Position numbers and translations under genes: made by a program | Notes under the pieces: model-generated | Databases searched by the model: none | What the model was told of the DNA's origin: nothing | What the model saw: only the letters and a program-made list of their open reading frames with translations | Source of the DNA: Acidobacteriota bacterium | GTDB taxonomy: Bacteria > Acidobacteriota > Polarisedimenticolia > QHYA01 | NCBI GenBank assembly: GCA_003223995.1 | Contig: QHYA01000187.1 | Span: forward strand, 1-18,898 | Direction of reading: 5' to 3' | Length of the DNA stretch: 18,898 nucleotides | Part shown: positions 6,348 to 13,043 of the stretch, in pieces | How positions within the stretch are numbered: position 1 is the first letter of the stretch | Layout: the number at the start of each line of letters is the position of its first letter

Positions 6348-8168
6348 TCAGCCCGCGCTGGCGGTCGCGGCGGGCTGCGCGGACGGGAACCAGAGCCGGA
6401 AGGTCGTCCCCTGCCCCGGCTGACTGTCGAAGTCTATCGCTCCTCCGCCCGTCTCGACGATCATCCGAGCGATGGGCAGCCCCAGGCCGCTTCCCCTCTT
6501 CTTGGTCGTGAAGTGAAAGTCGAAGATGTTCGGCTGGATCTCGGAGGAGATGCCCGGGCCGGTGTCCGACACTTCGATGCAGACCGCCCCGCTTTCGACC
6601 CGCGCCCGTACGGTCAGGGTCCCCCCGTTCTCCATCGCCTGGATGGCGTTCAAACAGAGGTTCAGGAGTGCCTGCTTCAACCTCACCGCGGCCACCGGCA
6701 CGGCGGGGAGCTGCGGGCTGATATCGCACTGGAGGTGGACCCGGGACTTGTTCGCTTCGAAGCGGATCAGCTCGACGATGTTGTCCAGGGCCTCACGGAC
6801 ATCCGTCGTCGCCCCTTCCCGCTCCCCGCTGGCGGCCAAGCCGAGATACTCACGGATCACGTCGTCGAGATGATAGATCTCCCGTACGATGACCTCGAGA
6901 TAGCGCTCGCATTCCGCTTTGGCATTGGAGGGGATCGAGACGAGCACGGATCGGAGCGCCTCGACGTTGATGACCATGGAGTTGAGAGGGTTCTTGATCT
7001 CGTGGGCTACGGTGGAGGTCAGCCTCACCAGGAGCGAGAGCCGTCCGGCCTCCTGCAGATGCTGTTCGAGAGTCCGGATCGAATCCAGGTCACGCAGCAA
7101 GAGCATCATGCCGGACACCTTGCCCTGCTCCCGCAGCACATAGGAGGAGACGCGCACGCCGCGCTTGCCTCCCGTGCCCGCGCGCGGAAGCAGATCGACC
7201 GACCGGGCGTCTCCGGCGGAAGCGTCCGAGAGGAGCCGCGAGAATCCCGGATCGGAGGACAGCAGCCGGGAGGCCGCCTCGGTCCCCTCCGCTCCCGACC
7301 CGCAGTCCAGCATGCGCAGAGCCGAGTCGTTGATGGTGACCACTCGGCCGGACGCGTCCACGACGACGACTCCCTGCTCGAGCGACTGGGTGATGCTCGA
7401 CAACAGTATCTCGCTGCTGCGAGAGCTCGCGGCGAGCGCCTCCAGCCTCTCTCCCAGACCGCGCACCACGCGCAAGGTCGGTGCGAAGTCGGAGCGCGGG
7501 TCCACCTCGACCTGTGCCGGGCCCCCCTGCTGGAGCTCGAGCAGGGTCCGGTTCAGGCGGCGCACCGGGATCGTCAGCAAGCTCCCAAGCGCGACCCCGG
7601 TGGCGGTGATGAAGAGAACCATCGCGGCGAAGATTCTGAGCATGTCACGGCGGGGCTTGTCGAGAAAATCCCGATAGTAGGTCGGGTTCAGACGGACGCG
7701 CAGGGCCCCGATCCTTCCGCCGAGCAGAGAGCGGAGCGGAACGGTGATCTCTCGCAAAGAAGCGTTCGGCCCGAAGGGGACCTTGCGGACGGTTGTCTCC
7801 TTGGAGCGCAGGATCCGCCGGTCTGCCTCCTCGCGGAACGTCTCGCCGAGAATCTTGGGGTCGGAGGCGAAGCGGATCCGGCAGTCGTTATCCACGATCA
7901 CAAGCATCGGCACCCTCTCCGATTGCCTGGCGTAAGCCTGAATCTGCTGCTGGAGCAGATCCCGCTGCTCGGGAGTCAGCTCATCGAAGGAATGGCCCCC
8001 GGTGGAGGTAAAGAAGAGGCCGAGCTCCCTGCCCATCTCGATGGCTCCTTCAGTGACGATCCCCGAGACCAGCTGGTCGATGGACCAGTACGCCGCCACG
8101 AGCGTGGCTCCCCCCAGAAGAAGCGACAGAAAGAGGTAGCTGAGGAAGATCCGCAGCGCTATTCGCAT
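6348..8168 (-). CDS. Membrane sensor histidine kinase (NtrB/ZraS-like)
   Basis: A 606-residue kinase with all expected parts: TM1 at about 7-28; an extracytoplasmic sensor domain to about 175; TM2 at 177-199 (MLRIFAAMVLFITATGVALG); a HAMP-like linker at 200-255; a PAS domain at about 255-375 (LEQGVVVVDASGRVVTINDS). The dimerisation domain has the H-box TVAHEIKNPLNSM (phospho-acceptor His389). The ATP-binding domain shows the N-box NLCLNAIQAM, G1 DTGPGI (535-540) and G2 GSGLGL (559-564). It should autophosphorylate in response to a periplasmic or membrane signal and pass phosphate to the NtrC-type regulator encoded just upstream. Order is regulator first, kinase second, 37 bp apart, with a hairpin at the regulator's stop. 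The ATG lacks a clear ribosome binding site. Signal unknown. Confidence 0.93.
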   Translation of the reverse strand: MRIALRIFLSYLFLSLLLGGATLVAAYWSIDQLVSGIVTEGAIEMGRELGLFFTSTGGHSFDELTPEQRDLLQQQIQAYARQSERVPMLVIVDNDCRIRFASDPKILGETFREEADRRILRSKETTVRKVPFGPNASLREITVPLRSLLGGRIGALRVRLNPTYYRDFLDKPRRDMLRIFAAMVLFITATGVALGSLLTIPVRRLNRTLLELQQGGPAQVEVDPRSDFAPTLRVVRGLGERLEALAASSRSSEILLSSITQSLEQGVVVVDASGRVVTINDSALRMLDCGSGAEGTEAASRLLSSDPGFSRLLSDASAGDARSVDLLPRAGTGGKRGVRVSSYVLREQGKVSGMMLLLRDLDSIRTLEQHLQEAGRLSLLVRLTSTVAHEIKNPLNSMVINVEALRSVLVSIPSNAKAECERYLEVIVREIYHLDDVIREYLGLAASGEREGATTDVREALDNIVELIRFEANKSRVHLQCDISPQLPAVPVAAVRLKQALLNLCLNAIQAMENGGTLTVRARVESGAVCIEVSDTGPGISSEIQPNIFDFHFTTKKRGSGLGLPIARMIVETGGGAIDFDSQPGQGTTFRLWFPSAQPAATASAG

Positions 8169-8194
8169 GCGCGTTGATCGAGGGTTCCGGGAAG

Positions 8195-8209
8195 AAGAGC
8201 TGCGCTCTT
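8195..8209. repeat. Hairpin at the regulator/kinase boundary (possible attenuator)
   Basis: AAGAGC at 8195-8200 and GCTCTT at 8204-8209 form a perfect 6-bp stem with a 3-nt loop. In the transcribed (minus) sense it overlaps the TAA stop of the regulator and is followed by a pyrimidine-rich CTTCCC. It may attenuate read-through into the kinase or be a processing site; a true T-run is lacking. Confidence 0.35.
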
Positions 8210-9599
8210 ACAGACCGTACTTCCTGGCCTTGTTGTGAATTGTCTTCAGGGAAAGCCCGAGAATCCTCGCGGCCCGGGTCTTGTTGCCGCCGACGTGCCG
8301 GAGAGTGCGGGTGATCAGCTCCCGCTCCACGTCATCCACAGTGACTCCCAGCCGCACCGTGAACTGGCCCGCCCCCCCTGGAGACTCCGCCCCGCCATTG
8401 GTGTCGCCGGCGCGGACAGGGGCAACCGCCCCGCTCAGGACCTCCGGCGGAAGGTCCGCGGGGCGCAGATCCGGCCCGCTGCCGAGCACCACGGCTCTTT
8501 CGAGGGCGTTCCTCAGCTCCCTGACGTTGCCGGGCCAGTTGTAGCGCTCGAGGATCACCACGGTTTCCGCCTCGAGGTTGATCGCCGGCCCGTCGTGCTG
8601 CTCCGAGATCTCATCGAGAAATGCGCGGACCAGCAGCTGGATGTCCTCGACTCTATCCCTCAAAGGTGGCAGGTCGATCGTCACGACGTTGAGTCGGTAA
8701 TAGAGGTCCTCGCGGAGCTTTCGCTCGGCGATCGCCTGCCGCGGGTCGCGGTTCGTCGCAGCCAGAACGCGCACGTCGGAGGTGATCGTCTCCGAGCCAC
8801 CGATCCGTCTGAAGGACTGCTCCTGGAGGACACGCAGCAGCTTCGCCTGGACGGCTTCCTCCATCTCGGAGATCTCATCGAGGAAGAGGGTTCCGTGATG
8901 GGCCATCTCGAAGCAGCCGCTCTTGCGGGCGATGGCCCCCGTGAAGGCCCCCTTCTCGTGTCCGAACAGCTCCGACTCGATCAGCTCCCGCGGGATCGCT
9001 GCGCAGTTGATGGCGACGAAAGGACCCCGGTGGCGCGGCGAGAGATCGTGGATGGTTCGCGCGACCAGCTCCTTGCCCGTTCCGCTCTCCCCGACGATGA
9101 GCACGGAGACCGTGGATGGGGCGACCTGCTCGACGAGCTTGTAGACCTCCCTCATGCGCGCTGACTTTCCGCGAAGCTGGCCAAAGCTGCCGTGCCGGGC
9201 TAGCTCCTCGCGGAGCCTACGGTTCTCGCGGATGATCTCCCCCTTCTCGCGGATCTTCTCCAGGAGCACCCTGAGCTTGGGGAAGTTGACCGGCTTCTCG
9301 ACGAAATCCTCCGCACCCTCCTTTATCGCCTCCACGGCCTTCTCGATCGTACCGCGCCCGGAGAGGACGATCACGGAGCCGTTGTAGTCGGGCCTGATGG
9401 CCCGAAGCAGGTCGACCCCGCCCGCGCCGGGCATCACCAGGTCCGTGATGACCAGGGTCGGGGGGCTGTTGAGGATCTTCTCGGTTGCCTCTTCGACCGA
9501 GCCAGCTTCCTGCACAATGAAGCCCCAACCCTGAAGAACCTTGGTCAGGCCGTGACGCTGGTTCTCGTCGTCGTCCACCAGAACGATGCTGTCCGGCAT
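8208..9599 (-). CDS. NtrC-family sigma54-dependent response regulator
   Basis: A 463-residue regulator in three parts. The receiver domain (1-120) has the acidic DDDE pocket at 9-12, phospho-acceptor Asp53 in LVITDLVMPG, Ser80 and Lys102. The central AAA+ domain (about 138-375) has Walker A GESGTGKE (170-177), the sigma54-contacting loop GAFTGA (217-222), Walker B GTLFLDE (236-242) and the arginine-rich RKLREDLYYRL. The C-terminal Fis-type helix-turn-helix (about 430-463) ends GGNKTRAARILGLSLKTIHN. The intact GAFTGA shows a true activator of sigma54 RNA polymerase. It is first in its block, followed by its kinase. GGGGCGG lies five bases before the ATG, and a TATAAC box at 9627-9632 lies further upstream. 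Target promoters are not evident in this window. Confidence 0.95.
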   Translation of the reverse strand: MPDSIVLVDDDENQRHGLTKVLQGWGFIVQEAGSVEEATEKILNSPPTLVITDLVMPGAGGVDLLRAIRPDYNGSVIVLSGRGTIEKAVEAIKEGAEDFVEKPVNFPKLRVLLEKIREKGEIIRENRRLREELARHGSFGQLRGKSARMREVYKLVEQVAPSTVSVLIVGESGTGKELVARTIHDLSPRHRGPFVAINCAAIPRELIESELFGHEKGAFTGAIARKSGCFEMAHHGTLFLDEISEMEEAVQAKLLRVLQEQSFRRIGGSETITSDVRVLAATNRDPRQAIAERKLREDLYYRLNVVTIDLPPLRDRVEDIQLLVRAFLDEISEQHDGPAINLEAETVVILERYNWPGNVRELRNALERAVVLGSGPDLRPADLPPEVLSGAVAPVRAGDTNGGAESPGGAGQFTVRLGVTVDDVERELITRTLRHVGGNKTRAARILGLSLKTIHNKARKYGL

Positions 9600-9847
9600 T
9601 CAGTCCGCCCCGGGAAAGAAAAGCAGGTTATATCACAGGCCCGCTGACCGCAAGTGCGGAGGGCACGTCGGTACGTCGAGGCAAGCGCGCAGCGGCGGAC
9701 AGCGCCTGCGAGTGTGCATGCCGGCTGAAGCGGCGGCTGGAAAGGGCAAGGATCGGAACGCGGACCGATGGGAGAAAGTCCGTTCGCCACCGGCGGCACT
9801 GGTCCGTCCCGGGCGGGGCGATCAACAATCCTGTAACAACTATGACG
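9600..9847. other. Intergenic stretch with possible leader structure
   Basis: No protein can be supported here. In plus-strand sense two mutually exclusive hairpins share the same bases. GAACGCGGAC (9756-9765) pairs with GTCCGTTC (9778-9785) with one bulge, or CGGACC (9761-9766) pairs with GGTCCG (9801-9806). In minus-strand sense this would lie in the region between the small membrane peptide and the response regulator. Whether it forms a functional RNA is unknown. Confidence 0.3.
9627..9632 (-). promoter_or_regulatory. -10-like box TATAAC upstream of the response regulator
   Basis: The minus strand carries TGATATAAC, that is, a -10 hexamer with a TG-like extension. TTGCGG stands at 9648-9653, but only 15 bp away, shorter than usual. 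Transcription from here would give a leader of about 20 bases that includes the GGGGCGG ribosome binding site. Confidence 0.35.
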
Positions 9848-9858
9848 TCATCTGTAAC
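9831..9858. promoter_or_regulatory. Direct repeats CTGTAAC flanking a 10-bp palindrome
   Basis: CTGTAAC occurs at 9831-9837 and again at 9852-9858, exactly 21 bp apart, which is two turns of the helix. The perfect palindrome ATGACGTCAT (9842-9851) sits between them, abutting the second copy. The layout resembles a regulator binding site. It overlaps the 3' end of the small membrane peptide gene and lies about 230-260 bp upstream of the response regulator start, a distance seen for activator sites of sigma54 promoters. Confidence 0.4.
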
Positions 9859-9958
9859 GGGAGAGTACGCGAAAGAAAGCCGACAGAACCGCGCTTGCGG
9901 CTGCCAACGCAAGGCTCACGCTGACCATCAGGAAGAATACGATCGCCAAGATCTGCAT
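9848..9958 (-). CDS. Small single-pass membrane peptide, 36 residues
   Basis: The minus strand encodes MQILAIVFFLMVSVSLALAA followed by ASAVLSAFFRVLSRYR and a TGA stop. Residues 2-29 form one long hydrophobic segment; the last seven are basic, so the C-terminus probably faces the cytosol. Upstream, the run AAAGGGGGCCGAATG provides a strong ribosome binding site with normal spacing. A promoter-like pair with 17-bp spacing lies at 10082-10110, which would give a leader of about 115 bases. I recognise no family. Small hydrophobic peptides of this kind often adjust membrane enzymes or transporters, or act as toxins; nothing here tells which. It stands alone between the S26-like peptidase and the response regulator. 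Confidence 0.55.
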   Translation of the reverse strand: MQILAIVFFLMVSVSLALAAASAVLSAFFRVLSRYR

Positions 9959-10081
9959 TCGGCCCCCTTTGACGCCGATCTGCTGGGCGTGACCGCCATG
10001 TCGTAAGCAATTTCCGCGCCTTCATTTGTCACAAGCAGGTCGAACCCTCGACGGCTGAGGTCCGAAGCGTTCGCGTCGACT

Positions 10082-10110
10082 AAGCTAGCACCTGAAGGCC
10101 GGAAGAGCAA
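10082..10110 (-). promoter_or_regulatory. Putative promoter TTGCTC-N17-TAGCTT upstream of the small membrane peptide
   Basis: On the minus strand TTGCTC (10110-10105) and TAGCTT (10087-10082) are separated by 17 bp. Transcription would start near 10075 and run 115 bases before the peptide's ATG. No other gene start is visible in between, so this is the best candidate promoter for the small peptide, possibly with a regulatory leader. Confidence 0.35.
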
Positions 10111-10160
10111 ACTCCGGAATGGGTCGCTCCAGGACATGGAGGCAGAGGAAAGTCAGGGAC

Positions 10161-10745
10161 TCAGGCGGCCGGACGGGGGGCCAGAAGCGAAGCAATCGCC
10201 TCGATCAGCAGGAACCCCGCCCAGTTCAAACGGACCGCATCGTCACGGAAATCGTTTCCCGTCCCTCCTCCGATCTCCCGGTCCAGCCTCAAGGCGAGCC
10301 GATAGAGATGCCCGCAGAGGGCGGACCAGACCCCGGCCAGCCATCCGAGCGGTCGCGCGGCACCGCCCCGAAACGCGCGCGCTCGTCCACCCCTCCGCAC
10401 CTGCAGCAGGCACCCCTCGACCTCCTCCGGCCGGGAGAGCCAGCCATCGAAGTGCGCCCTGCCGTCCCCTTTCGTGCGCAGCGCTCCGCCCTTGCGTCCC
10501 ACCAGCCTGTGCAGAAAGAGGATCTCCCGGTGCCGGATCAGCAGAATGTCCCCGAAGCCGGTCCGCCTCGCGGGCACAAGGACCTCGACCTGCTCGCCGG
10601 GATGAAGGGTCGGCTCCATGCTGGTTCCCGACACCGGTATGAGAAGAACCCGTTCCGCCTGACGAGCATCCGGGGCGGGGAACATCGCCTGGAGGTCCGA
10701 GACGGACAGCCCCGCGACAGCGAAGTCGGCGGATTCCTCAGACAC
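10161..10745 (-). CDS. S26B-like serine peptidase (signal peptidase I/SipW type)
   Basis: A 194-residue protein from GTG at 10745, which has AGGGAAGAG upstream; a TTG at 10793 is an alternative. The catalytic Ser is in LIPVSGTSMEPTLHPGE (Ser42), the GD strand is TGFGDILLIRH, and the second catalytic position is His79 in ILFLHRLVG. Box E reads RTKGDGRAHFDG. A His where bacterial LepB has Lys marks the S26B (SipW/ER) class. Unlike signal peptidases it has no N-terminal membrane anchor. Only moderately hydrophobic helices follow the fold (LGWLAGVWSALCGHLY and LNWAGFLLIEAIASLLAP). Related S24/S26 proteins occur in peptide-modification loci in several phyla; none of their usual partners is seen here. 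The substrate is unknown. It is divergent from the phosphatase gene. Confidence 0.8.
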   Translation of the reverse strand: MSEESADFAVAGLSVSDLQAMFPAPDARQAERVLLIPVSGTSMEPTLHPGEQVEVLVPARRTGFGDILLIRHREILFLHRLVGRKGGALRTKGDGRAHFDGWLSRPEEVEGCLLQVRRGGRARAFRGGAARPLGWLAGVWSALCGHLYRLALRLDREIGGGTGNDFRDDAVRLNWAGFLLIEAIASLLAPRPAA

Positions 10746-10823
10746 GGTCGCTCTTCCCTGCAGGCAACGCACCCCCGCAACGAAGGAATCCAAACGGGAT
10801 CATAGGTCTCCAAGCTGCTTGCT

Positions 10824-10852
10824 TTGACCGCTCTGGCACGGTTTGTTAGGAT
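10824..10852 (+). promoter_or_regulatory. Putative promoter TTGACC-N17-TAGGAT overlapping the phosphatase start region
   Basis: TTGACC at 10824-10829 is five of six matches to the -35 consensus. TAGGAT at 10847-10852 is a fair -10 box, and the spacing is exactly 17 bp. The -10 box contains the first bases of the ATG at 10851, so transcripts would start near 10859 and exclude that ATG. The next in-frame start is GTG at 10863. Confidence 0.45.
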
Positions 10853-12068
10853 GCCCGCCCCTGTGGAACCGGTCAACTACAAGAAGCTCTTCCGCAAGCT
10901 CGAGCGCACTCTGTCGCAAATCCAGAGAAGCGAGGACACTCCGGCGACCCTCGAAGCAATCATGCGGTCTCTCGTGGACGATTTTCACGAGGAGCTGGGC
11001 ATCACCGCGGCGCGACTCTATCAGCGCCGCGACAGCGTGTACGTGCTCAAGACCCAGTACGGAGCGGGGCATCACGTCCGTCCCGGCCTGCGCATCCCGG
11101 CATCGTACCGGCCCGTCCGCACCGCCATGGAGCACGGCTACGTCTTCATGGGGGAGGACGATCCCGGCTTCGACCATCGCCTGGAACAGAAGCTGGGTGT
11201 TCGGTACTTTGCTGCCATCGCCCTGGGAGACAAGCGGGAGTACCTGCTCGGCTTCACGGTGCGGGGCGACGCCGGAGCGGAGCAGACACGGCTGTCGCTG
11301 AACACCGTCAGGCACGCCGTGAATCTGAAGCTCCGACAGGAAGTGCTCGAGAGCCTCATCGAGCAGGCAAAGCTCATCCAACTGAGCCTGCTTCCTCAGC
11401 GCGCACCGCAATTCGGGGACTACGACATCGCCGGCAGCTCGGTCCCGGCCGAGGAGGTCGGGGGGGATCTCTACGACTTCCTTCCGGTCTCGACGCGTAT
11501 TCTCGGAGTCGCCGTCGGCGACTCGTCCGGGCATGGTCTGCCGGCCGCGCTCCAGGCCCGGGACGTGATCACGGGGCTCCGGGTGGCCATCAACGAGGAC
11601 TACAAGATCGTCCGGGCTGTCGAGAGGCTGAACCAGGTGATCAGCCGCGGTTCCCCTTCGGCCCGCTTCATCTCGCTTTTCTACGGGGAGCTGGAGACGA
11701 ACGGCAATCTCATTTACACGAACGCCGGCCATCCCCCGCCCCTGGTCTTCCGCGACGGCGAGATCCGGAGGCTCAGGAAGGGGGGACTGGTGCTCGGCCC
11801 CAATCCCGACGCGATCTACGAGCGAGGGTACCTCTCCTTCCGCCACGGAACGGCGATGCTGCTCTACACGGACGGCATCACCGAGGCCCGCTCGGCCGGG
11901 GGGATCGAGTTCGGCATGGAGAGGCTGGCCCGACTTCTCCGCCGCCACCACTCCCGGCCGGCATCGGACATCGTGCAGGAGGTCTTCGGCGCCGTGGAGC
12001 GGTTCTCGCGAGGACCCTTCGAGGATGATCGCACGGTGGTCGTCGTGCGGCGGCCAGCAGCCGCGTAG
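10851..12068 (+). CDS. GAF-like/SpoIIE-type PP2C serine phosphatase (RsbU/P-like)
   Basis: A protein of about 405 residues. An N-terminal helical part (EPVNYKKLFRKLERTLSQIQ) is followed by a GAF-like sensory domain to about residue 155 and a coiled linker containing EQAKLIQLSLLPQRAP. The SpoIIE-type PP2C domain has metal-binding EEVGGDLYDF, the GDSSGHGLPAAL motif (normally GDVSGHG), NAGHPPPLVF, LLYTDGITEARS and the terminal FEDDRTVVVV. Such phosphatases dephosphorylate anti-sigma factor antagonists in partner-switching pathways, triggered by a ligand at the GAF domain. No anti-sigma kinase or STAS antagonist lies in this window, so its partner is elsewhere. Start codon is uncertain: TTG 10824, ATG 10851 or GTG 10863. 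A well-spaced promoter overlaps the ATG, favouring the GTG as a leaderless start. Confidence 0.9.
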   Translation: MPAPVEPVNYKKLFRKLERTLSQIQRSEDTPATLEAIMRSLVDDFHEELGITAARLYQRRDSVYVLKTQYGAGHHVRPGLRIPASYRPVRTAMEHGYVFMGEDDPGFDHRLEQKLGVRYFAAIALGDKREYLLGFTVRGDAGAEQTRLSLNTVRHAVNLKLRQEVLESLIEQAKLIQLSLLPQRAPQFGDYDIAGSSVPAEEVGGDLYDFLPVSTRILGVAVGDSSGHGLPAALQARDVITGLRVAINEDYKIVRAVERLNQVISRGSPSARFISLFYGELETNGNLIYTNAGHPPPLVFRDGEIRRLRKGGLVLGPNPDAIYERGYLSFRHGTAMLLYTDGITEARSAGGIEFGMERLARLLRRHHSRPASDIVQEVFGAVERFSRGPFEDDRTVVVVRRPAAA

Positions 12069-12077
12069 GGCGCCTCC

Positions 12078-12105
12078 GGCCTGCCGGTGAGCGCAGGCCT
12101 TCCTT
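12078..12105. terminator. Hairpin terminator between convergent genes
   Basis: GGCCTGC (12078-12084) and GCAGGCC (12093-12099) form a perfect 7-bp GC-rich stem with an 8-nt loop, followed by TTCCTT on the plus strand. It starts ten bases after the phosphatase stop and ends at the patatin gene's stop, so it probably ends plus-strand transcription and may block read-through from the other side. Confidence 0.55.
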
Positions 12106-13016
12106 CAGCTTCTGCTGCCTCGTGCCGAGAGGATGGCGCGGATTGCAGGAAGGGCCTGCCGGGCCGCCGACTCCCCCGCCTCGATGAGCGCCTTCTTCCT
12201 GCTGAAATCGTCATATGCGACATTCCCCACCTCCGGCGTGATGACCACGTCGGCCTCGCGCGCCCGCAGGCGCCCGATCTCCGCCGACATGATCATCGCC
12301 GAGTGATACGCGACCTCCAGCGGATTGCTCGGCGCAGAGCCCGGCACGGCGGGTGGAATCGCGACGGCGATGACCACCTCGGCCCCCTTCCTTCGAGCGA
12401 TATCCACGGGGATCGGATCCGAGACTCCGCCGTCCACGTAGGTTGCTTCCCCGATCGTGACCGGAACGAACACCCCGGGGATTGCGCAGGAGGCATGAAC
12501 TGCGCGGGCGACGGGCCCCTTGTCGAAGGCCACAGCCTTCCCCGTTCTGAGGTCGACGGCGACGGCGACGAAGGGGACCGACAGGCTCTCGATGGTCTTG
12601 TTCCGGAGGTGGGCGTCGAGAAAGCTCTCGAGCCGTTCCCCTTTGACGAAGCCTCCCGAGAAGAAGGAGAACAGGCGGTAGTCGAAGAGATCTTCCTCGT
12701 TGACTGCCACCGCCAGGAACTCGGCGTCCAGGACCTTGCCGGTGTCGGCATAGAGCGCGCCTATGAGGCTGCCGACGGAGGCGCCGACGACAAGATCGAT
12801 GGGGACCTTCTCCTGCTCGAGCACCCTCAGCACGCCGATCTCGGCGAAACCGCGGGCTCCTCCCCCTCCGAGCACCAGCGCGACGCCGGAAGCGGGTCGG
12901 GCGCCGTCCCGAGGCAGGTCCGTCACGCCCGGCGGGGGCTTCTTGCCGGCGCATCCGGTCAAGCCTCCGACCCCCAGGATTCCTCCCAAGACCAGGATCC
13001 GCAGCAGTCTCCTCAT
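12105..13016 (-). CDS. Patatin-like phospholipase lipoprotein (RssA-like)
   Basis: A 303-residue protein. The ATG at 13016 has GGAGA four bases upstream and is preferred over the ATG at 13028. A lipoprotein signal (MRRLLRILVLGGILGVGGLT then GCAGKK) has a lipobox LTGC with lipidated Cys22. The patatin domain has the oxyanion loop GGGGARG (50-56), the nucleophile elbow GASVG (Ser80) and the catalytic Asp in YVDGGVSDPIPV (Asp195), a Ser-Asp dyad. CAIPGVFVPVTIG also fits the family. It should hydrolyse acyl-ester lipids at the periplasmic face of the envelope; lipidation is unusual compared with cytosolic RssA. It follows the FtsX permease by 27 bp and is probably the last gene of the envelope operon, ending at a hairpin. 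All catalytic residues are present. Confidence 0.9.
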   Translation of the reverse strand: MRRLLRILVLGGILGVGGLTGCAGKKPPPGVTDLPRDGARPASGVALVLGGGGARGFAEIGVLRVLEQEKVPIDLVVGASVGSLIGALYADTGKVLDAEFLAVAVNEEDLFDYRLFSFFSGGFVKGERLESFLDAHLRNKTIESLSVPFVAVAVDLRTGKAVAFDKGPVARAVHASCAIPGVFVPVTIGEATYVDGGVSDPIPVDIARRKGAEVVIAVAIPPAVPGSAPSNPLEVAYHSAMIMSAEIGRLRAREADVVITPEVGNVAYDDFSRKKALIEAGESAARQALPAIRAILSARGSRS

Positions 13017-13043
13017 GTGCTCTCCCATGACATCGAGTTGCCT

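Noticed and set aside
9586..9924. A 112-codon plus-strand frame across the intergenic region next to the response regulator.
   Set aside because: No ribosome binding site or recognisable domain, biased Arg/Gly composition, and it crosses the promoter region and the small peptide on the other strand.
9928..10137. A 69-codon minus-strand frame upstream of the small membrane peptide.
   Set aside because: No ribosome binding site, no domain, and it overlaps in another register the 36-residue peptide, which has a strong ribosome binding site.
10834..10850. TGGCACG at 10834 looks like the -24 element of a sigma54 promoter before the phosphatase gene, tempting because an NtrC-type activator is encoded nearby.
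   Set aside because: The -12 GC at the required spacing is missing (TA stands there). A well-spaced sigma70-type pair covers the same bases.
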